NCBI RefSeq assembly: GCF_003144245.1
Contig: NW_020289982.1
Coordinates: forward strand, 672,124-736,123
Source of the DNA: Jaminaea rosea
Taxonomy: Eukaryota; Basidiomycota; Exobasidiomycetes; Microstromatales
Length of the DNA: 64,000 bases
Direction of reading: 5' to 3'
The first letter of the stretch is position 1, and each line of letters starts with the position of its first letter. A model generated the notes under the pieces. That model was not told the origin of the DNA. It made no database searches and was given only the letters and a program-made list of their open reading frames with translations. Shown piece after piece: positions 41,185 through 49,901 of this stretch. The translations under genes were made by a program, and so were the position numbers.

Positions 41185-42094
41185 TCAATCATCCTTGCAG
41201 CTAAACATGACATTCACACCCCTCGTCGACGAGAAAATCGCGGTTCCCGCTGGAGGCTACACGCACGGACGACAAAATCAGTCAGGATCTCCACGCCAGC
41301 ACGCGCGCAACTCACATCCCTCGCTCCGGCAACCTCAACGAAGGTCACCTCGCCTCGACCCTTTGCAGGGTTGTCGCTCGCGGCTTTGACGGCCGAGCCT
41401 GCGTAGACGGTCGAGAAGTAGAGGCGCCATTCCTGCATTTGCTGGCGCGACGCGGCGCGGCGCGGGGTGAAGGTGGATGAGCACGGCGAGTGGGGAGACG
41501 GGCAAGGGTCACGACAAATACGCACCGTATCTCCCACGCAGAGGAACCGAACCGTCCCTGACGACCTGTAGGGGTAGGCGACAATTACTACGAGGGAAGC
41601 GCGGTGAGCAGAGCGCGCGGGGAAAAGCGCCCACGTTGATGGCTCACCTTTTGCTGGGTTCAGGTCTCTGCGAGCCAGGGCGGGGATGGGTGAGGCAGGT
41701 CAGATTAAGCGCAACTCGCGGCCGGGCGCTGCTCACGCTCCAATGAACTCTCCGGGCTTGTCGATCTCCACCGTCCCGACAGGCGGCTGCAGCTTTTCCT
41801 TTGGCGGCATCCTGGACGTGCGTGCGAGGGGCGGGGCGTGCGAGGGATGGGTGCGAATGTAGAGTCAGGCTACAGGCGAGCTCAAGTAGGGCAGCGAGGA
41901 CGCACTGCACGCCTGCGAGCGGAGGGGCTGAGTTAGCTCGATTGAGCTTCGCACGCGCCATTCGCGCACTCACAATGCGTGGTTTCGAAGCCGCAGATGG
42001 TTGAGATGGGAATCGTGGTCAGGCGAGCGCTAGGCGTTGGGCCAAGGAGGGAGAGGCCGAGAAGCGCGAGCGCGAAAGAGGGTAGCGAGAGCAT
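41185..42094 (-). CDS. Array member 4: small secreted protein with 7-nt microexon
   Basis: Seven exons, 41974..42094, 41906..41912 (7 nt, GCGTGCA), 41737..41811, 41648..41667 (20 nt), 41526..41587, 41316..41441 and 41185..41256, give 160 residues. Leader MLSLPSFALALLGLSLLG; mature ISTICGFETTHC, MPPKEKLQPPVGTVEIDKPG, DLNPAK, YPYRSSGTVRFLC, EWRLYFSTV. The last exon uses a TAG acceptor (41259-41257); the CAG six bases further in would give an early stop. It ends GVNVMFSCKDD. It looks fully intact and close to the family consensus. Confidence 0.77.
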
Positions 42095-42576
42095 GGCTGC
42101 GTGGTGGTGAAGAGGCAGGAAGAACGAGGGGAAACGCGCCACTACGAGAGGGAGAAGAGGGACGGCGGCGAGGAGGGTCTGCAATCACGGCGCTGGCTGG
42201 GTCAGGGCGGGCACGTACGCTCGGGTGCGCACGAGCAAGCGGGGTAAAGAGGCAGGTGATGCGATCACGAACCTACAACAGCAACGCAGGCTGGCAGGAC
42301 GCAGGCGGGACAATCTGGCCGACTGGGTATCACACCCCCTACTCCGGGTTGCTGCGGCTTAATCAAGGCAACGTGGTGTGGCGAGGCGGGTCCAGGCGAA
42401 GCAAAGCTCAACGTATGCGTCTACGCGCGCGACTCGAGCAAGCGGGCGCACAACTTCACTTCTGCCATACGACGGCACAAGTCGCGATGCAAGCTCGGAT
42501 GACTCGAGTTACTCATTTACGGCAAGGGTAACCCAACGACTCGCTCGCGCTCACTCATCTTGCGCCGCGCCCTCTT

Positions 42577-43483
42577 CTACCACTCCCTACATCCGAAAAC
42601 GACATTGACTCCCCTCGTCTGCGAGGAAATCGTCTGCCCCGCACCCGGCTGGAGGAAGGCGCGCAAGCAAGCAATCAGCAAGTCGTCCCGCATCGCTGCC
42701 GACTTGCCGACTCACATTCTTCTCCGTGGTATTATCATCAAAGCTCACCCCTCCCCGGCCGCGATTGGACATCCCGGCCGTGACGTAGGTGCCGCTCCAG
42801 ACTTTGGAGAAGTAGAGGCGCCATTCTTCGATCTCCTGGCGAGAGGCGTGTAACGCAAAGGGCGAGGTTCAGCTCTCAAGCGAGGAGTGTTCAAGCGTGG
42901 CAAACGCACCGGATCGCCCGAGCAGAGGAAACGGACCGTGCCTGTGGAGCGGTAGGGGAATACTGCGATCGCTGCGGGTAGCGCGGGGGTGGGTAAATAA
43001 GACGTGCGGCGGAAACTCGCAGCAATGGCGTACCATCTTGGGGGCTCAGGTCTCTGCGCGCGAGATTGATGGGAGCGGGTCAGGATCAGGAGGCGTCCAC
43101 GCGTACCGGACGCAACGTGACGACGCACGTAGACAAGAATTCGTCTGGCTCATTGATCTCGATTGTCGCGACGGGAGGGACAAGCTGCTGCTTGGGTGGC
43201 AAGCTGCAAGAGAAGAGAGGACACGGGGCTCGTCAGACTGAGCGCTCCCGCCACGCTTGTGGGTCGACGTACTGAACGCCTGTGGACGACAACGAGGAAG
43301 GAGGAGCGAGGAGCGAGAGGGTGGTGAGCTTGACGTCAACTTGGCCGGTGGTGATCCGTACTCACAGTGCGTAAACTCCAAGGGGCAGAGGATGGACATG
43401 TTCTTGAACAGCACGGCGTCGACAATCCCAGTCGTCGCAGCGAGGAGGGCGAGCAAGAGGAGAGGGGTGCGCAGGGGGAGCAT
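42577..43483 (-). CDS. Array member 5: small secreted protein with 7-nt microexon
   Basis: Seven exons, 43366..43483, 43273..43279 (7 nt, GCGTTCA), 43129..43203, 43034..43053 (20 nt), 42910..42971, 42716..42835 and 42577..42648, give 157 residues. Leader MLPLRTPLLLLALLAATTG; mature MSILCPLEFTHC, LPPKQQLVPPVATIEIN, FPYRSTGTVRFLC, EEWRLYFSKV, GRGGVSFDD, ending GVNVVFGCREW. The C-terminal 11 residues are nearly the same as in member 1, so these two may share recent ancestry or gene conversion. Confidence 0.77.
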
Positions 43484-43911
43484 GGCGTATGAGCTTGTTG
43501 TTGTGATTGGCAAGAATAGTAAGAGGAGAGGCGACGCGTTTGCGAGGAAGCAGAGGAGGGCAGCGCCGCAGGGCCAGGGCAAGCGAAGGAGAGCACGAGG
43601 ACTCGGATGGCCATGACCGCACGAAGGGTACGCCGCCGTCGAGGCGCAGTCCTGGGCTAGGGCAAGCGAGCAAGAGCACAACGATTAGGCAAGACGCCCA
43701 CGCAAATGACGCGAGCATGGCAACCGCAACAATCTCGGGTGCTAAACCGCCGTACATCCACGTCTATCGTCTGGTTGCGAACGTGCGCCAGGGACTACGG
43801 CGATACTGCGGCGCCTGAGCAATGCGGATCAAGCGAAGCGCCACTCTCTCGCGCGCTCACTCACGTCGCCTCACGACGAGACGAGCTCGTCGCGAGCCCT
43901 TCCTCCCCGCG

Positions 43912-44748
43912 CTAAGGGCGGCACCCAAAAACCACGTCGACCCCCTTTGTGGTGCTAGTCACGCTCTGGTTTGCCGTGGGCTGCGCGTCGACATGGAGCA
44001 CGCTTGATCAGCTTTCCTCAATTGCCGTGGGTCCTCGCACGCACTCACATTGCTGGACCCACCATCACTCCAACTGACTATGCCTCTCCCCTGATTGTTC
44101 CCGCCCGCGGTTATTCTGCTGCCTTTGATGTTGGAAAAGGAGACGCGCCATTCCTCGAGGTACTGGCGGCGTAGCGCGAGGTGGCGAGAAGCTGCGGGAT
44201 GGTACTGCATCACGCCACGCTCGCGCACTCACCGTATCATGCAGGCAGACGAAGCGCACAAGGCCGGAGGACTGGTCGGGGAAAGCCACCGTCACTACGC
44301 GAGCCGCTTGTACGCTCAGCAGCAGGACAAATCGAGGGTCGAGGAACGGGCCTTACCGTGCGGTGGATTGGGATCACTGCGAGTAGTGCGAGCAAGAAGC
44401 GGGGTCAGTCGTGCGTGCATACGCGGAGTCAACTGGCAACGCACCTTCCTAAGAACTCGTCCGGCTCGTCAATTTCCACTGTCGCAATGGGAGGGATGAG
44501 CTGACCTTTGTTGGGCATGCTGCGTGGCAAGCAGCGGTCAGCGTGAAGCGTGTCGCATCGCGTCAGCGCGGACGTACTAGACGCCTGGCGAGGGAGAACA
44601 TGAGCAAAGGCTGCAAGTGTGGCAACGTGGACGCACATCCGTAGTCGGTGCGCCAGCTGCAATAGTTTGTTGGGTGCTTCGGGATCTCGTCTGCGGTCGC
44701 GTAGGCCGCAATCAGGGCGAGGAGCGAGGCGAGCAGGGCGCGGAGCAT
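43912..44748 (-). CDS. Array member 6: small secreted protein with 7-nt microexon
   Basis: Seven exons, 44637..44748, 44578..44584 (7 nt, GCGTCTA), 44445..44519, 44357..44376 (20 nt), 44233..44294, 44049..44162 and 43912..43980, give 152 residues. Leader MLRALLASLLALIAAYATA; mature EIPKHPTNYCSWRTDYGC, MPNKGQLIPPIATVEIDEP, FPDQSSGLVRFVCLHD, EEWRVSFSNIKG, GRGIVSWSDGG, ending GVDVVFGCRP. The 20-nt exon encodes DPNPPH in place of the DLNPAK of members 3 and 4. Confidence 0.77.
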
Positions 44749-44921
44749 GGGGACGGAGTGCAAGGATGAGGAGGCAAAGAGGCGCGACGTCGCAGCTTGT
44801 TGGCTACGAAAGAGTGATGTCGCTACACGCAGGCAGGCGCTGGGCCAGGGCATCAACGCGCGGGGGAAAGAAGAATCGTGATTCGGAGAGAAGAGAGGCG
44901 CCGTAGATGCGCCGCGCACGC

Positions 44922-45547
44922 TCAACAGCTAAACCGGATATCGACGCCCTTGGTGTACGATCGGATGATTTCGTTTGGGGCAGGCTGAGGAGCAGAACGG
45001 CAGGGTCAGCATCATCGGAGCTCCTGCGCCACGCTCGCGACTCACATTTCCCCCACTCCCATCGCTGAAGCTCGCCTTGCCCTTTCCCGCATTATCAGGG
45101 CTCGCATGCAATCCGGTCCCATCCGTGTTGGAGAATCCCAGGTCCCATTCCATACGCGCTTTGTCGTATTTGCAGGTGAAACGCACACGACCAGCAGCCC
45201 CGTCTGGGTACTCGGCAGAGGGCGTCGAAGCGTTGAGGTTGTAGGTGACGAACTTGTTGGGCGGGTAGCACTCGATGCTCCCCGAGGGGCCGGGCACTAC
45301 GGCGTCGCGGGAAGGCAGGCTGCGCGGGCGGCGTGAGCGAGGTAAGCGTGCGAGAGGCGTGCGAGAGGCGCGCAAGTGGCGAGACGCACTAGACGCCTGG
45401 CAGGAAGGCGAGAGGAGTCGAGGTCAGCTACGTCTTGTGTCAGGCGCGGCGCTGCGCTCACTCACAGTGGTTTGGCCCATTGCAGGCGCGCGCGAGGGGC
45501 AAGAGGAGCGTCACGAGGAGCACGGCCACAACGGCGAGACTGATCAT
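44922..45547 (-). CDS. Array member 7: divergent secreted protein, simpler exon structure
   Basis: Four exons, 45466..45547, 45390..45396 (7 nt, GCGTCTA), 45046..45319 and 44922..44984, give 141 residues. Leader MISLAVVAVLLVTLLLPLARA; mature CNGPNHC. Exon 3 covers in one piece what is split into four exons in members 1, 2 and 4-6: SIECYPPNKFVTYNLNAS, GRVRFTCKYD, MEWDLGFSNTDG, GKGKASFSDGSG. It ends GVDIRFSC. It keeps the microexon and the last intron. It is the most divergent sequence of the array and may show the ancestral intron pattern or later intron loss. Confidence 0.72.
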
Positions 45548-47215
45548 CTTGGTGAATGTTGTGTGAGTGAGAGGGGAAAAAAGGATCGGCGCGCTCGGCG
45601 CCTTTGATGATGCGTTGTGACCTGACGCCAAGCGAACGTGCATCCATGCTCCCGCTCGCCGCTCGTCGGGATAATCTGGTGCCCTGCTGCGCAAGTCCGT
45701 CCCATCACAACCAGCAATTGGGACGGCCTTGAGCAACCGCGTCCTCGCTGCTCCGCATCACATCAATTTGGTGCCTCGCACTGCCGCCGCCGCCGCCGCT
45801 TCGCCGTTGGTGCAATCAAGCGGGGCGGGCCTGTGCTAGCGGCGGCGGCGAGGCGACGAGATGACTCGACTTGATGAGCTCAGCGCAATCACTTCTTGCC
45901 TTCGCTCCATCCACTCTAATCTCGCCATCGCCCTCGACCCCCATGATGGCTCTTCCTTTCCACCACCACCACCCCGTCTCGATCAGCAAGACGATCTTGC
46001 TGCACGCACACAGCCTCCTCGCCTCGCACCTTCTCCTGCCTGAGCCACCTCCTTGCCGCCAAGGTAAGCGCACCACGCACGCTCAGCACGCTCAGCAGGC
46101 TCAGCCGTCGCTCACATCACCTTGCACCCTTACCTCACCTCATCTTTGACAGCACGCAGCTGCACTTGGCATTGGCGTTCGGGATCTTCACGCAGCGTGA
46201 CAGCAGCAGATTCGCTACTATGCTGAGCAGCACGGGGCAGCAACATATCAATACCTCTCCTCAAGCTCGCACGCACACTCGCACTCGCAGTCAGGCCATC
46301 CCCACCTCACCATCCTCATCAGGCCTCAAGCACTCGTCCCCCCACTGTCAAGGTGGGCATGATGCATCCAGTCAGCTCAACTCGAACGGCACCGTCACCG
46401 TCACCGTCACGCCAGCGTCTACATCGCAGCGACTCGGCCCTTGCGTCAGCCATGTGTCAGTACATGCGCTGCTCAGCATCTCGACGAGCTGCCAGCTGAC
46501 TTTGTTCACCCCCGCTACCTTGCTCGCAGACTACGGCACCCTCGTCACCGTCACCGTCACCGTCACCGTCACCGTCACCACCACCGTCAACGTCGCCCTC
46601 AAAGTCAACGTTATTGGCTTTGCATAGCGCAGCAGTCTGTCGACCTTGCCACGCAGAGCGCCGTTGTGCTTCTGCCCATCAATGTCAAGAGCACTTTGCG
46701 TAGAGTGGAAGCACGTCGATTCAAAGGCACAGATCAAAGAGACCAGACTGAGGAAGACATTGTACACGTCATCGTGAGTAGATCCAAGGATCTCTAGCAC
46801 AAAAAGAGCATGACTGAGGCGGGCTTCATCACCTCACGCGCAGCATCGAGGCTTGCTACTTCCCTGGGCACTTTCGCCGTCTAAGCTTGGCTCGTTCGCC
46901 CTGCATGCTCTTCCTTTTGCGCTCGTGCAAGGGTAGTCCTGGTATCATTCACCAAGGCCGACGTCAGCCGATCCTGGCAACTGAGCCAACATGAGGGTAC
47001 ACTCCTTCGTGAAGAGTCGTCGAGCGTGAGTAGGCGTGGCGTGACGTGGCGTGGCACGGCAAAGCGCGATTGCTGACGGTCATCCCCACCCGCATTGCTA
47101 GGACGCCTCGACTGGGCTGGCCCATCAAGTCCCTTTCTTCCTCGCGACCAAGACCCACCCGCCACGGTGTGCTCCTCTTGCCTTCGCACCAAGTCTCCCC
47201 CGCGCCTCCCTGACC
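45548..47215. other. Accessory spacer with repeats
   Basis: Holds the promoter of array member 7, a GCC run near 45783-45800, a GCTCAGCA-type short repeat near 46080-46100 and hexamer repeats listed separately. Open frames here (for example 46166-46627) are products of the repeats. No supported gene. Confidence 0.45.
46391..46593. repeat. GTCACC hexamer repeats, two tracts
   Basis: Tandem GTCACC units at 46391-46410 and about 46543-46593. Read in frame they encode Val-Thr repeats, which explains the open frame over this segment. Confidence 0.85.
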
Positions 47216-47722
47216 TGCATCTACGACTTCGGCACCGCATTCATCAAGTACTGGTCGCCCGTCGTACGAAGCACCACTGGGCCATCTGGCCAGACGGTGG
47301 AGGTACAAGCAATCATCTGCGGACCAGAGGAAGCTGGCAGCCTTGGCTCCGCTCCCGCGCCCACAACCACGACGCAAGTTGAGGAGGACGACCTCGCTGG
47401 GAGAGTCCAACACCCCTTCCAAGGGTTTTTGTGGGACCTCCCACTCGTCGACATCGCAATGGGGCTGAGGGAGTTCCGTGCTGACGCAATCGTGCGCAGC
47501 CTGCAAGCCTCCATCCAAACGACGAACAAGACGACATCTTCCTCCTCCTCGGTATCCGGCTCTTCCTCCTCTTCTTCCTCCGCCTCTGATCGTGCCTTGC
47601 ACCCTCCTGCAGGCAGCGAGCCGATCAACCTTTGCCCAACGCGCACGCACTTCGCTCAAAACACACGCCCATCGCCCAAATCGCCTGCTCACTGTAATGT
47701 GAAGCACGTCAATTCAAAGTGA
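47216..47722 (+). pseudogene. Fragment of an unrecognised repeated domain, copy 1
   Basis: Frame reading CIYDFGTAFIKYWSPV, then EEDDLAGRV and FQGFLWDLPLVDI, followed by a Ser/Thr-rich end. No ATG in a sensible place. The same pattern recurs at 47848-48120 and in part at 49056-49145. I do not recognise the domain. Repetition next to broken genes suggests decayed members of a local gene family. Confidence 0.4.
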
Positions 47723-47829
47723 TGATTCAAAAGGGAGGAAGCTGAAGGAGATGTAGACTCGAGCTCAAGAGACCAGATAGGGGCAAAGAAGGGGTCTGAG
47801 CGCAGGCTAGTCTAGCCAAACCAAAGCTC

Positions 47830-48830
47830 AACACTCACTTCATCAATTGCGCCTTCGACTTCGGTCAGGCGCTGATCAAATACTGGCTGCCCATTCTTCC
47901 TGATCTTCCCGCTCCAGTCGATGTCCACGGCCGCGTATACAGCCCCGGCCAGGCTCTTGGCTTTACCCCTCCCACCGACGCCACGAGACTCGAGGATGAT
48001 CAGCGCGCTGGCACTCTCCCATCCACCTTCATGGGACTTCATTGTCACCTGCCAGCAGTCGACGTAGACTTCGAGCCAAGAGCCTTTGTGGCAGAGGCCA
48101 GCAGGCAGCGGGCCGTCAACGCTGGATGCAACAGTCAGGTGGCACAGGCAGTCACTTCGCGCACGGCACCAGACCAGCCGGCTCAATTTGCTCAAAGTGA
48201 TGCTCGTGGCGAGAGGAGCCCGGAGGCAGAGATGGACGCGACTACTGAGGGCAGCAGCGGCAATGACCTGCTGACGGACGACGTCGACATGGTACTTCTC
48301 GACTCCCCCTCCCTCGACAACGGCGCTCGGGCATCTTCTCCCCTCTCCTCCGTCCCCAGCCGCACGCCCACGCCCACGCCGATGGCTCCCCCTTCAGCAG
48401 GTCAACCCCTCCGTCTCGCCCCTCCTCCTCTGTCTGACCTCCAGCGTCCAGCCAGACAAGCTGAGCTGCTGATCCGCCCGTTCATCGACGCCATGGTGGA
48501 TGCAGCAACCTCAACGGCTCTGGCCGCCATTCAAGACGAGTTGAAACAGGACGGGCGCCCTTCGATGGCGGCAATGGCCATGGCACGAGCAGACCTCGCG
48601 CTCACGACGCCATTGTGAAAAGGTGCATCGAGATGCGGAGGAGGCTGTGGTACCGCACCACGCTGGACCTCAACGAGCTCGCGAGGAGCTACTCCAGCTG
48701 AGAGATGGCCGAAATCATCCTCGACGCAACGCCGTGCCTCTCGAATGCGTACGCCGACAGCATCGAGGCCGAGGAGATGCTGGCGGCTCCTTACGAGCTC
48801 AACGCCTTGACTTGCCGCGGACTCACGACG
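47830..48830 (+). pseudogene. Broken paralogue of the gene at 49902-53402
   Basis: The frame is open from at least 47848 to 48618. It begins CAFDFGQALIKYWLPILP and later has PPLSDLQRPARQAELLIRPF and DAMVDAATSTAL, which align with PPLADLNRPASQVELLIRPF and DAMVEAATHQAF at 50.8 kb. Shortly after, one base is missing relative to the other copy at about 48600. The frame resumes as HDAIVKRCIEMRRRLWYRTT, then meets TGA where the paralogue has Thr (Ser-Tyr-Thr-Ser-Thr-Glu-Met). It continues AEIILDATPCLS and ELNALTC before similarity is lost. Frameshift plus nonsense codon make it a pseudogene. Function of the family unknown. Confidence 0.6.
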
Positions 48831-49039
48831 ACCAGCATTGGGGCGAGCCGCGGGCAAGCACATGTCCCCCGGCAAGGACCCAAACTGGCGCTACCTCTCC
48901 TTCGACGACTTACTGGCTGTGCCTCTCTTTCTATGCCGTCGACGACCCGTACTCCCCCTTGACTGCGTCTTGGCGCCCAAGGGCTCCTTCATCGTCCTCC
49001 GCGCCACGGAGAGCAAGCGTCCTGCTCCTCTAAGATCTA

Positions 49040-49155
49040 GCACTCCTTGAGAGGCTTCCTTTGGGACCTGCCCATCGTAAACCTCTCCGCGGGCGTCACG
49101 GCCTACGTCGTAAAGGCTCGTAAGGAGCCAGAGGAGATGCGTCATCAACGCTAGC
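49040..49155 (+). pseudogene. Fragment of the repeated domain, copy 3
   Basis: Short frame reading HSLRGFLWDLPIVNLSAGV, matching FQGFLWDLPLVDIAMGL of copy 1. Only the C-terminal part of the domain remains. Confidence 0.35.
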
Positions 49156-49540
49156 AGGGCCACCACGCCCATCAATGCTACCTCGCCTACCAACACCGAC
49201 GCCGCCGACGCCGCCATGCCTACTCGTCACCTCCACCACGCCCGCCGTAATTGATGCCGCCGCCACCGTCACCACCAGACGTTGCGAAACGGGCTCGCGT
49301 CTCTATCACTTCCCGCACAGTCGCCTGCCAGATCTTCCCGCCGCCACTCATCCGAGGCTAGCCACGGATGGCTGACGCTCAGCCCATGCGGCCTGCTGGA
49401 CGCGGCTGATGCAGCCTCGACTACTCGTTTTCCCCCCACCGTTGGTCGCAAGAGACTGGGTTTTCCTCCTGAACCATCCAGCGTGGTTCAGCAAAATTCT
49501 TCTCGTCAACCGCTCACACATTATGGTACGAAAAGTTACT

Positions 49541-49852
49541 ATGAGCCAGAGTGAGAGTCGTAGCGCTCTCCAGAGTGCCCCTGCCAGACCCAATCTAACC
49601 CACCCCTCTGCTTCCGCCTCTCCGCCATCAGCCTTCCCTGCCCCAACATACGACTGCCCCACGCCAGCTTGGGAAGGAGATGACCTGGATCTGGAGGTCT
49701 GGCGCTGCGAGCGAGACATAGCTCGCCAGCAGCATGAGGAAGATCTGGCCAAGGCGCAGGAAAAGGCTGCGGCCGAGGCAAAGGCTGCCGCTGAAGCTCA
49801 CGCGGCAGAGAGTGAGAAGCATAAACAGACCCGCAAAGCAGAGCAGTGAGTA
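49541..49852 (+). CDS. Possible exon: Ala/Lys/Glu-rich coiled region, orphan
   Basis: ATG 49541 opens MSQSESRSALQS and runs through YDCPTPAWEGDDLDLEVW into a charged helical stretch (EEDLAKAQEKAAAEAKAAAE), ending at a stop that overlaps a GTGAGT at 49846. It could be the first exon of the downstream broken gene, but no canonical CAG acceptor joins it in frame; only a weak AAG acceptor at 49894 does. No family recognised. Confidence 0.3.
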
Positions 49853-49901
49853 GGCGGCACGCCCTGCCGCGGCGCGGCGACATGGTCGATCAAGCAAGCA
49901 A

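Noticed and set aside
46166-46627. A 153-codon plus-strand open frame
   Set aside because: Its second half is Val-Thr repeats produced by the GTCACC hexamers; no family feature or splice support.
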